Below are positions 52,260 through 63,771 of a stretch of 64,000 bases of DNA, piece by piece (the stretch's first letter is position 1; each line of letters begins with the position of its first letter). This DNA is from Thelephora terrestris (Eukaryota; Basidiomycota; Agaricomycetes; Thelephorales; Thelephoraceae), in NCBI GenBank assembly GCA_015956445.1, contig WIUZ02000021.1, forward strand, positions 638,761 through 702,760. The letters are read 5' to 3'. Under the pieces are notes generated by a model, which was given only the letters and a program-made list of their open reading frames with translations, searched no databases and was not told the origin of the DNA. Both the position numbers and the translations under genes were made by a program.

Positions 52260-53550
52260 TCTTGTGTAAGAAATGTTTTCACTCACCTCCGAGAACACGC
52301 TGTTGATATCCTTACAGACAACTCTCGCCAGATCCTCGCTAGGTACCTCGACCAGGCTGCAAGCCATGGCGACGCCGTTCGGAACCTCTGCAGTGGTATC
52401 CTCAGTCTCCTGGGACTCCAACAAACTCGCCCTTAAAACCACAACCTGACTTCAAACGCTCGCAACTCATTCCCCCGCCATTTTCTGTCTGGATTGGAAT
52501 CATTCCATCCGACGTCCTGTTCCACCATAGGGAGGCCTTCGGCGCTTTCTTCCCCATCAACAGGTACAACGGGACATCCCCCTCGCGCTTCGTTGCAACC
52601 GGTCTTCGTTCTCAAACCCACGACGTCTATCACGCGGATTGGATTCAATTCATGCAAGACCTTACCAATGCTCGAATCTGTCGACTTCCCACCGTCCCTG
52701 AATCCACCAAGCAGGATGGACGCCCACCAAAGCGAACGGTCGCGGCTACTGACCTCGTTGAGCTTTGGAACGCCTCGTTCTTCAAACCCCACGATGTCGG
52801 ACCTCACGGACACTAAATCGAAGTCAACCTTCAAATCATGCCCCCCCCCCCCCCCCCCAAAGCTTCAACGGCCCTCAAGTAAACTCGCAAACCGTCGTCA
52901 TTGGTCAATCGATGCCACGCAGACCCCTACCAACGCCATCCCAGTCCTCGGCCGAAACAAGGGGCGCTCACCCAACGTGGCCAATGTTTCTCGCTCCGCT
53001 CCCGCCAGCAATGTCAAATCTACCGTCCTCCAGACCCATATGGAAGACCCTCTCCCGATTCGTGACGATATGACGGATATTGATAGCGAGGGCAGCCGTC
53101 CAAGCACCCCTGCCCCAAAAGTCCCTACCCGACAGCAGCGATCTATTTTTCAATACCGACCCCCGCGCCGCTCCGTCGTCTTCGATGTCCACCAGTTTTC
53201 CTTTCAGCCCGAGCACTCCCTCCCCAACCGTCCGCAACAGCTGTCCTTTCAGCCTGAGCACTCCCTTCCCAACCGCCCGCAAACACCATTGCGCCTCTTC
53301 CGACGGTGTGTCGTTCAACATGGAGGATTCCTCCGACAACTCAGAGGGTCTCCGCAATCTATTCTCCGATCTGCGCCAGTGTTCTGACCGCCCAGCACCG
53401 CTGTTCATCGTTCCCATCCCTGAAGACTCACGGCTAGTGTCGGCCCTCAAGTGTACTCCCTCCATTGCTCCATGGCTGATCCCCGCCTTCCCCTTCTCGC
53501 CCTTACATATGTCACCAATGTTACGCCTTTCATGTGTTCCGGTTTCATAG
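52260..53550 (+). pseudogene. unrecognised gene-like region, frame changes
   Basis: Coding-like stretches follow one another in different frames: REHAVDILTDNSRQILARYL (about 52288), then PFSVWIGIIPSDVLFHHREA to WIQFMQDLTNARICRLP (52447-52800), then FNMEDSSDNSEGLRNLFSDL (53315-53380) to a stop at 53550. The longest single frame (52494-53387) is low-complexity and less natural. A run of 18 C (52841-52858) and a 45-bp tandem duplication (53203-53292) lie inside. Introns are not obvious at the changes. I recognise no family. Confidence 0.35.
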
Positions 53551-53931
53551 TTTTGGTAGTCGTTCAGATTGCTACCCTTTGCTTTCCGTCGTTTTCGCAG
53601 TTTTCCTCGGCCGTTCCCGGTCGCGGTCGCCTCACACGGACATCTTCCCACCTCTTGACGAGTGTCTTTGTACGATAACGTTCCCTCCGACAACATTAGC
53701 TCTTTTCATTCCACAATTCCCTTCCCCGGAACCACTCGCAGACACCATTGTGCCCTAGTGGCGGTTTCTACCAAGTCCTACTCTCCCTTCCTTCCATCGC
53801 TTGTAAATATTTGTCACTGTTCATCAACAGTTAAAATGAGTACAAACGACGTGGATACATATCTACCATCCGCCTTTGGTAATCCTAAAATATATCAGTT
53901 TTTCGTTGTGCCCGCAAGACAACCGTCAATA

Positions 53932-54477
53932 TACAACACCTACATAAGTCACAACTTTTATTTCGTGTGCCTGACTAGTGACCCGGGTCTTCACGAGGCC
54001 TATGTCGCGATGATGACTGGATCACCTAATCAGCGAATAGATCGTATACCGTACAAAACGTACATAAATCACAAGAAAAGTTTACGGTACACCTGGCTAA
54101 CTAACCGGGTCTTCATGAGGCCCGTGTCAGGTTGGTGACCGAATGGTCTGTTCGATACCGCGTATACAATGCGGTGTTCACAATACGGCCTCTACATAAG
54201 ACCCTGGTAAGTTTTCCGGTTTGCCCAACTATCTAATCAGGTCCTCACAAGGCCCGTGTCAGGCTGGCAATTGGCTCGTTTACCGTTTGAGGCTATTGTA
54301 AATGATTTGTTTTACATACTGAGCAACACATACTGGCTGTCGATATTACGACCGCGCTATACAGTTAACGCCCAAGTGGTATATTGTACAATACCTACAT
54401 AACCTCCAGGTCGACTTTACAGCGCGCTCAAGCTTTAAATAAAGTCCTCACGAGGCGCGTGTCGAGTTGACGAACAG
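53932..54477. repeat. four degenerate tandem units with two conserved blocks
   Basis: Block one (ACCTACATAA-like) starts its TACATAA at 53941, 54061, 54193 and 54396. Block two (GTCTTCACGAGGCC-like, often followed by GTGTCAGG) stands at 53987, 54109, 54241 and 54444. Both blocks move together, so the unit lengths are about 121, 132 and 203 bp. Confidence 0.75.
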
Positions 54478-55293
54478 TTCGCCCGCCCAACATCACGTTC
54501 ATAAGGTGCAATTTGCCTTTTGAAGATATCATAAACAAATCGTGGCGTTCATGTATCCCGTACACGATAAAACAAAACCTAGTTGATTAGAGATCACCTA
54601 TATAAACCTATTCTTAAAGTGACGCGGCCCTTGTGAACTCCCCGTTAACTTAACAATGTTTCGTTAAGGCGTTGAGGGTTTATAAACCTTGTTCCGCGTC
54701 GTAAGCGTTTTCCCCTTTTCCCGATGTGCTCCTGATCTCAACCCCCCGATGTCTAACAGGTCCCTGGTCTCAGTTCGGAGGTTCTACATTATCAAGACGC
54801 TTTGCGTGGCATGTATAGCGCTCGCAGGTTCAATGCAAGTCTGCCTTTTGCCTTCAGAATGGTGTCAGCGTATGTCACTCGGTCGGAAAGAAAGCTCTCG
54901 AACGTAAGGTTTCCGAGCGTGTGACCATCCCTGACCTTCCTCCTGCCTTACGGCATGTATGTTTTCCAAACCGGGCGGACGTCTTGAGTAATTCCATCCC
55001 CTCATCATTTCATTCGCACATTCACGATCGGACTTTTACTTGTGATGTTGGACGTGCAAAGTCGAGGCCGCAAGTCGGGAGCCCCTATGGGACTCTCATT
55101 GTTGGACAGAACCGTCGGGTGTGCCGACACGCGGCCGATATCTAAACTCAATTGTGAGTTGTTGAGCTCTTTCCCCCGCTACTGTTTCTCCTGAGATCCC
55201 CGACACAGCTTTCTAACATTGAAACGTCTCCGCATTGTCGTGAAGTGCGCTACGGGCACCTTTTTGTTATCCCCGTCCTAGTCCAGACTCACT
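54478..55293. other. stretch without recognised gene
   Basis: No coding region that I can support; the frames at 54689-54907 and 54921-55145 are short and unmatched. Confidence 0.35.
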
Positions 55294-56430
55294 GTGGGGC
55301 GCCAGGAAACGCGATCCATCCGAGTTGCCGATCTCCCTCCGACTCAGCTCCGTTCACCAGTCACTTCCTGTGCGCACTATCAAGCATCACAATTTAGAAA
55401 GGTGATAACATCTGCTATCCGGATACAGAACCATCTGTCAAGAGACGATTTCTCCACCCTCCAATTGAGTTTCCCGCACAAACTTCTGGAATCCCTCTAC
55501 CCACACGCCCAAAGATTACTCAACGACATTTCACATGATGGGGCAGCTCGGGCAGGAGCGGCTTCCGATCTCGCGCGCAAGTACAGCTTTCCACGGTGCT
55601 CCCGCTTGCCGAACAAACACAGATAACAGGAACCGAACAGTCTGTCTGCTTCACAATAAGATTCGGATCACCCGTGTACCTCCGATCGACGGAGGCCTCC
55701 CCCTCATCCGACCACAATCAAGCCGCGGCCCGCCACCCAGTCATGGGCATCTCGCACCGTTCCTGAGCGTTGGCCACAGCGTCCCGATGGGACTTCCTGG
55801 ATGTCGACGGTCACCTCGCACAAATATCCACCGGGTACTTTGAATTCCGACGCTCCGCCACACCTATTGTGTGTCCCGTTGATGGGATCTTGAGCATGGC
55901 CCCCTTTATCTATGCATAGTCCATCAATGCAAACATACGGATTGCGTTCACAACACGTTTTTTGCTGTTCCAATTGGCAAAGTTGTACAAACTCACTTGT
56001 CGTTCAACAGATACAATTGCGAACACTGCGACGTCTCTCAGTAGAGGGTTCAATGAATGTTGAAGCGAACAGGACATTCTCGTCTGAGATCTCATCACGT
56101 TCCATTCAAATGTTCGCGCCCAGCCGCGACTTCGTCTGGAAACGGTACGTGATGCCCTGATCCCCACAAATGTGGATCGTTTATTCAAACCGTTTGAATT
56201 CCAAGAAGGGTGTTCCCATGCACGTCGGCTTCAGGGCTTCGTGGGAGGCCGGCGAACCAGACATAGCATATGTTCATCCCGCTTTCCTAGGAGTTTCTGA
56301 TTCACATCCCCCAGACCGGATCCCTGCGGGGTTCTCGTGGTGGTTTGTAGGATATACGGACGTGGTGGCTATTCGTTTCTCTGATTTGGCCCCACCCCGT
56401 TCTGCCGATCGATCGCGTATGATGCCCTGA
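55294..56430 (+). CDS. possible multi-exon gene, unrecognised
   Basis: Low-confidence. Protein-like stretches on the plus strand: LQLSFPHKLLESLYPHAQRL (about 55460), QLSTVLPLAEQTQITGTEQS (about 55580), FLDVDGHLAQISTGYFEFRR (about 55795), then VQQIQLRTLRRLSVEGSMNV to DFVWKR (56000-56140), a GTACGT donor, and a last exon with PMHVGFRASWEAGEPDIAYV and GFSWWFVGYTDVVAIRFSDL ending at 56430. The exon joints are not resolved and one in-frame stop intervenes near 55760. I know no family with these words. Confidence 0.3.
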
Positions 56431-57702
56431 ATCATCGCCCGAAGATCCCTCAAAAATGAAACATTACTTCCTATACTTGACCACACAAAGCGACCACGGG
56501 TTCTAATTACAATCCGTACTGATTATCCCTCTTTAATCTTAGGAGATTTCGGGCTGTGGGCTACGGTTGGTGTTTCATAGAACAGTAATTTTGGAATTTC
56601 AAAAAACGGGACTTTGAACAGTGCGGCGAGGCGTGTTCACATGTGAGGACTCTCCTCTGTTTCCCGGTTAGTTTGCTTCTAAGCATATGCCGCCATCCCG
56701 CGAGTACTCGATGAGAGGTTCAGCGCTGCCACCTGCCACCGAACTGACTTCTCTTCCCGTCCTCGCTCAAACTAACCTGTTCCGATTTTCTTGCTCGAAG
56801 TCACGGTTCGGTTTCGCTCCCGCCGGTGGCTCTGCACGCCTAAGATGTGAAAGAGGATATGTTTTGGCCCCATGGACTGATGCGAATTCTACGTCCAGAT
56901 TCAGCCCTTGGTGTAGTTGGTTTCTGCGAAGGTTTCACAGACCACCGAGCTGATAAAACCGAAGGTTGGGCGGTGCACGAGACCAATTCCGAAGTGCCGG
57001 CGTGCTCTCACGTACTCTCGTTCCAGGTCCCGGGTTCCTCGTTGGCCATTACGAACTTTATCTCTGGTGATGCGTGGTCTTTTGGGCTCGTGCTCCACAG
57101 GAATCGGGCCTAGGGCTAGGGCTAAGTTGAAAGGGTCCGCTAGTGGGGCGCACCTGAGTACGACACTACTGGCCATTAAGTCCTATCCTGTGAAGGCACC
57201 AGAAGTTCATCTACTATACCGGATACGCACAGGGCGTATACTCAACTCCCCACTGAGTAAAGTGAGAAACAAACCTAGTGACCACACGTAAAAGTGCAGG
57301 CAAACCCTAATTCGAGACTCATGTACGATCGAAATGAGTATCTTCATCGTAATAAGATTATCTCCAGGCGATAAGAAGGATATGGTAGAGTTCCCGCCGC
57401 GGAGATGAAAATTTGGGGCGTGGCAGCGGGCGATATCTATACGTGATAGCACGGACCCCGACCTTACCAAGTTCGCTGTAGTCAACGACCGTAAACCTCC
57501 AAACCTTATTCAGTGACAAGTAATTACACACACATACGTACATCAGGTTTCAGGAGATGTAAGGGACTCGAATCGGGTCCATCTAGGCACCTAGGGATCG
57601 TGTGGATACCCCAATACATAAGATACGCGTAAAGGGGATCGAGATGAATGGAGAAAACGCGTGATTCGGTGGCCCTGAACGTACACTCTGAGAGCTTCAC
57701 AG
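56431..57702. other. stretch without recognised gene
   Basis: Open frames on both strands overlap (56687-57176) and none is convincing. Confidence 0.35.
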
Positions 57703-58507
57703 TCAGTCGAAATCCTTGCGCTCGTCTTCGACCAGTGCCTTCAATCCCTCCTTGATGGGACCCTGGTCTACCAACCTTTTCCCCTGCATAGCGCAAGCAT
57801 GGCATCGGGGTGGTCATGGTGCGGAAAGAGGATAGGAGGCGATGTTTCAGTGCAATGTTCCACCTTCATGCCTCCAAAGTTAACGCAATGAAAGTTAATC
57901 ATACTCACGTCACGTAGCCGAACGATGGTAGGAATGGTTTGGACGTCCCAAGGCTGCTGCCTCCATTCATTCTCCGGACTCTTCCATCTGGGCAAATGGA
58001 GCGAACGAGGAAAGGGTTAGTCAGTGAATTATGCTCAAGCTCAGCCGAATCAAAGCGTAGCGTCGTGCCCTAATGATGGGAGTTTCGCCGAAAGACCCGA
58101 GGCAATGGGACGAGCTCTCTGAAAACCAAAAAATGAATTGGTAGTCCGCTCGTTTCCTTGAGGCCTTTCGACCTCGGAATCGTCCGTGACTTTTCCTCAT
58201 CCGCATTGTAGATCGTCAAGATTATGTCACTCACTCTGGTTTCTGCCCGACATAGATTATCAACGCGGATGCAGCATCCTCCTTATCGAAGATTTCCTCG
58301 ACCACTTCCTTCACCGCACGACAATCCTAAGGTCAAAATTTCGTCAAACAAACCGAGGAAACCCACTCCGATGTGTTGGCCATAGTAGGGTGAACGTACC
58401 GGACACCACATGATTCCATCGTCGCCCTTCGAGGCATAGAAAATCGCAAATTGTTCCTCGATATCCCCCCAAGATTTAGGCTTAATCTTGCTTTCACAAA
58501 GAGGCAT
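57703..58507 (-). CDS. TXNDC17/TRP14-like thioredoxin-fold protein (DUF953)
   Basis: Four exons: 58507-58400, 58326-58235, 57987-57909 and 57783-57703, giving 119 residues with all junctions GT-AG and in phase. The ATG is at 58507. The first exon reads EEQFAIFYASKGDDGIMWCP and splices to DCRAVKEVVEEIFDKED, forming the WCPDC active site (Cys35 and Cys38) that defines this family. Then comes EWKSPENEWRQQPWDVQTIP, with the cis-proline TIPT of thioredoxin folds, and a helical end LVDQGPIKEGLKALVEDE. The length fits the family. Known members are cytosolic disulfide reductases that act on small or peptide disulfides using thioredoxin reductase. The intron at 58234-57988 (247 nt) is unusually long for this window. 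The short ORFs here only make sense when spliced. Confidence 0.88.
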
Positions 58508-60236
58508 GGCCCTGTCGATAATTCACAGAACGCGGTTTGCTCCGTTTTCGAGCTAGTTCTGGATCAAGGTCGGGTGTGAATATTTGATACCGATACCCAC
58601 CCACGGCGGGGTACTGACTGAGTGGGACAAGATTGATAAAATCTGACACAACACCTCTCCGAGGTAGCGTAGGCGCTCAGTATGTTAGTAAGTGCACGGT
58701 TTACGAGCGTGGTGGGGAAGATTACATCGGACTGGCAATGGCCCTGATCAAATTTACATAAGATATTAACTCCGGTAGGACTAAGCTGGAATCCAGTAGG
58801 ACCGATGCTCCGAGATCAACCCGCCACTCCGGATGAGCAAGCAAGTCGCTCATGGTTCTGTACGAGAGATTTGTGGTGAGAACCTGGAGCCAGTTGTAAA
58901 AGACTGTCCGTGACATTCATCAGCACTCTGCCGTACGCCACTTGACCCTCCGGGACGTTGGCGTTTGAGGATAGTGGGCGGCCTCCGTAGCAGGGTTCAA
59001 GGAAAACCATTAAAACCATTACAATCCTGCATGTTTCGCCAACGTCCTTTTTCCGACATCTGTGAGCACTTTCCGTCTTCAACCGCGAGGAAGGGATTAG
59101 AGAGAGCCACGGATCGGATTTCAAAACTGATCGGCGATTTCACCTTGTCTTCATTCTCGACTTCCAACTTGTGATCTTCAACATTACTGGTAAATACCTC
59201 CAAGGTACATGTTGAGCTGCTACATATATATTAATTATCCTTCGCTGTTCCATAGGTCGCGGCGTTCTCTAAAATGAACCTGTGGATTTTGTTTTATCAA
59301 GTGAAACAAAGCCACGATTCCCTAACCTTCAACGGTATCACATCAACTCCGTCACAGCCCTGACACCGCTCAGAGGCTGCCTGGAACTGCGACAGATTGA
59401 AGGCAATCTTGATCATGTAGCGGACAGGCTTACCAGCGCGCGCTGCCGAGAAACCCATTGCCAGCGCAAGGGCCCGGACTCGATGAGCGTGAGCATAACG
59501 ATCCGGGTTATTATAACCACTGCTGGAGACTACCCACGTTTTTCATTTGCGCACAAGCCCTCAATAATGCTGGCGTAGAAGCCGTCCTTTTTTATCAAAT
59601 GTTGCGGCTTGGTACGGGTGGTATTGGGGCGCTGGAACGGAGGAAGATGATTGCATCATCTTGACTTCGGTGTGGGGTTCAACGCTGGAGGGGTGGGAAC
59701 TGATGGGTTTTGATCCAAGTATGAGTGGGGTGGCAGGGACGGAAATGAGGACCGTGCACCGCCTGGGATTGATGCCCCGACATCAGAACATGAGGTACAA
59801 ATACATCTTTTCTTCGCTCTTGCCCGCTCATTGATTCTTAGAATGATGAACGGGGTCCCTCGATCGGCATCCTGAGGTCCCCGCCGTGATTGTTCGCAGG
59901 GAGCTCGCTTGCGTTCTGGGTGAGGGAACGACCACACGGCGCGAACCATCATTCGTGCATCCACTGCGGTGGGAGGCTCACGCCTGCGACCCGGTACCAT
60001 TGTGTGGGTCAGATTTTAATTTACGTGTTCATGCAGCGGGGATGGATTGATCAAAGCACCCAAGATATTTCTACCGGTTTCAGAACCCCTCGTGACCAAC
60101 TGCTATGCAGCCCAGCGCACCGCACCTCCAATGATACCCCCACGGTTTGTTGGGGCGATATCCACGAGCGCAAAAAGAGGTTGGTAGCATGCGAGCAAGC
60201 GGTATCCTGTCCCTTCGCACCTGAACCAGGCATGAT
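58508..60236. other. stretch without confidently recognised gene
   Basis: Minus-strand pieces at 58722-58916 (NLSYRTMSDLLAHPEWRVDL) and 58997-59203 (SPISFEIRSVALSNPFLAVE) look protein-like but cannot be joined into a gene. The plus-strand frame at 59890-60360 (156 codons) is open but unmatched. Confidence 0.3.
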
Positions 60237-60911
60237 TTACGTGATCACAGTCCTAGGAAAGCAGCGAGCTGTACCGTCACTCCTTCGGGTCACACCTTTG
60301 GGTAGTTCTGCGCACAAGAGGCCCGGCATGAGTGGACCCCAGATCTCACCAACGCTGTGATTCGGCTTTGTATCCGCAGATTGTTCAAGAAGTGGAAGCG
60401 AGAAGGGCTCTCCGTATGGTGGAGGCTTGCGAATGCTGTCGCTCAACGCCATGCAGAACGAGGACAGGGGTGAGTTTATTATCAAAGATAAATCTCTCTG
60501 GATAGGTTCATCCGATACCAACTGCTGGTGCAGCTTAATTCTTCGCTGTCGTTTATCTCCAAGAATTCTCCGACAAACAGATACTCCAATGTCATTATCT
60601 TTGGGTTGGTTCCTCCAATAAGCCAGGATACCGTCTTGTGAGAGCTCATATCTCAACCATCAATACGTAGGACCGAGCAGTCTTTGAGTGTAACCCGGAA
60701 GAAGCCCATCTTTTGTGAGGACGGCGAGCATTCCACGGTCAGCCCACCTCGAGTAGTTCGGGCACCAACGCAGTTTGAAGAGATAACGCAAGACCAACAC
60801 CCAGAAGGTGGGAAAACGGCGTTTTCTGCAGCAAGCCTCAGAGAATTTGTCATGCACTTGTTTGCCTCGAGTTTCTCGCCCTCGCGCTGGGGAGTACGGG
60901 ATCCGAATCAT
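60237..60911 (-). pseudogene. unrecognised ORF split by one in-frame TGA
   Basis: A single minus-strand frame of about 224 codons from the ATG at 60911 to 60237 is interrupted only by TGA at 60662-60660. The sequence on both sides looks continuous in character (SRWADRGMLAVLTKDGLLPG before; RYELSQDGILAYWRNQPKDN after). No family recognised. It may be a pseudogene, a sequence error, or chance. Confidence 0.3.
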
Positions 60912-61277
60912 CGGGGGTTCAAAAAGGTGTGATTGAACACGGTTGGCAATTTAGATGCTATGAAATTGACACTAAATGCTTGAACTCCGCACGATAAGAG
61001 TGCCCCATGCTAAGGCCAAGAAAGTGCCCTCCTCGTAGCGAAGCAACCTTCGAGCTCCTTGAGGATCAAAGTGAAAAAGATCCACGAAGTAGCAAAGCCA
61101 CGGGGTTAAAATAATGAACCGCAAAACAATATAGTATGTGATCCCCAACGCCAGTGAAAAGTCCAAATGCGAGCAACTAAGATGAGACTAGAATGATGGG
61201 AGAGATGGGAGGCCTGGCTTCGGAAAACAATATGCAAACTGCCCGCGCATTTGACAAGCAAAGAAAGCAAAAACAGC
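60912..61277. other. short spacer without recognised gene
   Basis: No ORF with support; 3' flank of the Thr-rich gene. Confidence 0.35.
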
Positions 61278-62764
61278 TCACAAGAAAACCAACACAGAAA
61301 GTTGTCTATCTCTTGTAGTATCTCCGCTGCCTTGGGAGTATCCTCCGCCCTGAGACATATATTGATAAGGCTGGCTGGTGGGGGACGGGGTGTAAGCCGG
61401 AGGAGAAGCATAAGTGTTCCACATGTTGCTGTTTCCGGTCGTCAGGTACTTGTATTGGTTGCATGATGACAGGCAATCAGAGAGACCGCTCTGCTGCAAG
61501 ACCTGGGTAGTGGTAGAAGTGGACACCGAGAGCTGTGTCGAGACGTCGGTCTTGGTAGAGGTGGGATGTAGGTGAGTGTGTTGGTCATCGTTTTCTCGTC
61601 CAGGACGGTCGATGTGAGAGTGCGTTCTACAGTGTTGGTCTGGAAGCATCCCATCAGCACGATTCAAGGATGTGCTCGGGGCACTCACCATGTCAATGAT
61701 ATCCGTCGAAACCCAGATACTGGTGACGGTGGTCGGGAGAATTGAGACGTCCGTCTTAGTGATAAAGTCCGTGAGGACATTCATGACCGTGTCAGTCATG
61801 GTCACAGTCGTAGGATCGACCATGATGCTGGTCGAAGTGAGGGTGACGGGCAAAGTCTCGGTTTTGGTGACGAAGAGAGTGTCTGTCTTGAGATCAGTCA
61901 TGGTCAAAGTGCTGAACATAGTGGTCGAGAGGGTCTGGTGTTATCCGAAATCAAAATCCGCGCTCAAACGCTTTGAATATAGAAAGAAAATACCTCTGTG
62001 CAAGTGACAGTAGAAGTCATCGTCTCGATGGACTTCTCGGTGACGGTCATTGTGTAAGGGGGGGCAATATTGCCTAGAATGCGAGATCAGATATCGCCGC
62101 AACAACAATCCATAGATAACCCAACGAAGGGTTAATCCAGATGGGCGGTTTGACTCACTGCGTATTCTCGTGGTTGATGATGATTGTCGTCTGATAACAA
62201 CCCCAGGTGTTACTGTTGCCCCACTACAAAAATAACCACGATCAGCACAGATCACGCGCAACCCGGTGAACTTGGCTCCCAGCGGGTTGCCAGGAACAAG
62301 AGTAAGGTGAGGACGTACCCAGCTCTCCGGGCTGCACATTCCATCAGATCCCTTCTGGTATCCATAACCACAATCCATCTGGGAGTATCCTCCGTTGGTA
62401 AAAGACGAATATGGCATCTGTTGAGACGGATACGAGGACTGGGAGGGAGGGGGGGTGTATTGAGACGGCGGAGCGCCGTAAGCAGGAGATCCCGTCTCCA
62501 TCGGCAGCATCGAGCTCATGCCCGAACCAGAGTAGCCTGGGTATGAAGGGGCCGGATTTCCATAACCAGAACCCGAGTTGCTCGGGGACGGAGGCGGAGG
62601 AATACCAGAGTTGCTCGATGATGGAGGAGCCGGATTGCTGTTGCCCGACATCTGTGGATTCGGAACCAGGAAAGTCCCAAGGGAACCTGAGCAGTAGCAT
62701 AACTCAACGCCGAAAGGATGACGGCGAAAGAGCGGATGACGGAGGTGACGGATGATGGAGCCAT
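61278..62764 (-). CDS. secreted Ser/Pro/Thr-rich protein, multi-exon
   Basis: The ATG at 62764 opens a signal peptide (MAPSSVTSVIRSFAVILSAL ending in SYATAQ). My exons: 62764-62687, 62651-62319, 62223-62159, 62073-61994, 61934-61689 and 61639-61278. Exon 2 is Ser/Pro/Gly/Tyr-rich with QMDCGYGYQKGSDGMC. Exon 3 gives WWGNSNTWGCYQTT. Exons 4-6 form a Thr-rich region (TMTVTEKSIETMTSTVTCTE, VTLTSTSIMVDPTTVTMTDT) typical of O-glycosylated wall or extracellular proteins, ending with SDCLSSCNQYKYL. Two one-base discrepancies remain: a C7 run in exon 4 and a site near 61572 in exon 6. The first intron (35 nt) is also very short. A cell-surface role is inferred from composition. Confidence 0.65.
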
Positions 62765-63348
62765 TGTACTTTAGCTTATCAGTTCTTAAAATGATGCGGA
62801 CCAGCGAATGGTCGTTGTTCTTGCGGGTTCTTAAGAGAAATTCAACCGCTCGGTGTACGAAGGAGGGAGCACGGGCAGGTGGCAAAGAATGTAAAATTAA
62901 AAGAAAGGGGGTGCGGTCGACGCAAAGGTGTGTGCCTTGAAGTTTTCCAGCAAAGCGGGTCGAGGCGACAGAATCAAGCTGACGATGCTGGCAAAGATTC
63001 GAGGTGCTAGAAAGCTTAAGACACGACGCAAGCGTTCTAAGATTCGTTCCATCAGTATCCATGCCTCGCCACGGCGTAATCGTGTCACCGGCAAAGAGAA
63101 CGAAAAGAAAAAGTCGAAGAAAAGAGTGAGAGAGAACGAAGGAAGAGAGGGAGGAAGAGCCTTGAACAAGATGGACGAGTGGTCCCTTAAACATGACTAC
63201 TCGTATGTATTGCCGTGGAAACGACAAACGCGCGGAAAACATCTCTCGGCGTGGGGATTGGCCCGGAAGCGGATGGGGATCGGGCCATGAAACCTCGTCG
63301 TCAGGTCACAAAGGATGAGGCCGTCCCCGTTTCCCACCGTAACATAAC

Positions 63349-63724
63349 TCAGATCATGCCAAGGGGCGGTCCATCAACCGACACAAGGGTAAAATCTCCG
63401 AACAGGGAGCTCACGTCGACAGGTGCGCGGTTTTGTAAGCCAATCGAAGAAATCATGATCATCGTGATTATAACACCCACTGTCGACCAGGAAACTATGA
63501 ACATTATGATGAAATGTCCCCTTGCACACAACATGATCTTGAGCGCATTCCTTGCACGTATCCGCGAAATGTCCCTCCAATCGTGGCGTTGTGAGCGCGG
63601 TCTCCAACTGGCCGCTTCGGTTCTGCCCACGGGTACTGTGAGAACAAGAGGCGATCACTCTCCAGCAACGGATCGATCGAAGAAGTCGAGACTCACCGGC
63701 AAGTAATGCAACGGAAAAAAACAT
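63349..63724 (-). CDS. possible small membrane protein
   Basis: Two exons, 63724-63697 and 63635-63349, joined by a GT-AG intron to give 104 residues. The start MFFSVALLA is hydrophobic; a second hydrophobic span (FIIMFIVSWSTVGVIITMIM) lies at about 52-71. No known family. The alternative unspliced frame from 63730 to 63374 is also open, so this call is weak. 62765-63348 shows no better gene; its plus-strand frame at 62928-63290 is Lys/Arg-rich and overlaps promoter space. Confidence 0.3.
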
Positions 63725-63771
63725 GTGCAACCGAAACGGAGTTGCGAGAGACTACCCTGATGCGTTCACAG

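Noticed and set aside
52494-53387. 297-codon ORF as a Pro/Ser-rich protein
   Set aside because: It crosses an 18-C run and is low-complexity throughout; other frames in the same region give more natural protein stretches, so it is listed only within an uncertain gene-like region.
61941-63242. Minus-strand ORF of 433 codons
   Set aside because: It reads through two introns of the Thr-rich gene and its upstream region; the signal-peptide frame starting at 62764 with splicing is better supported.
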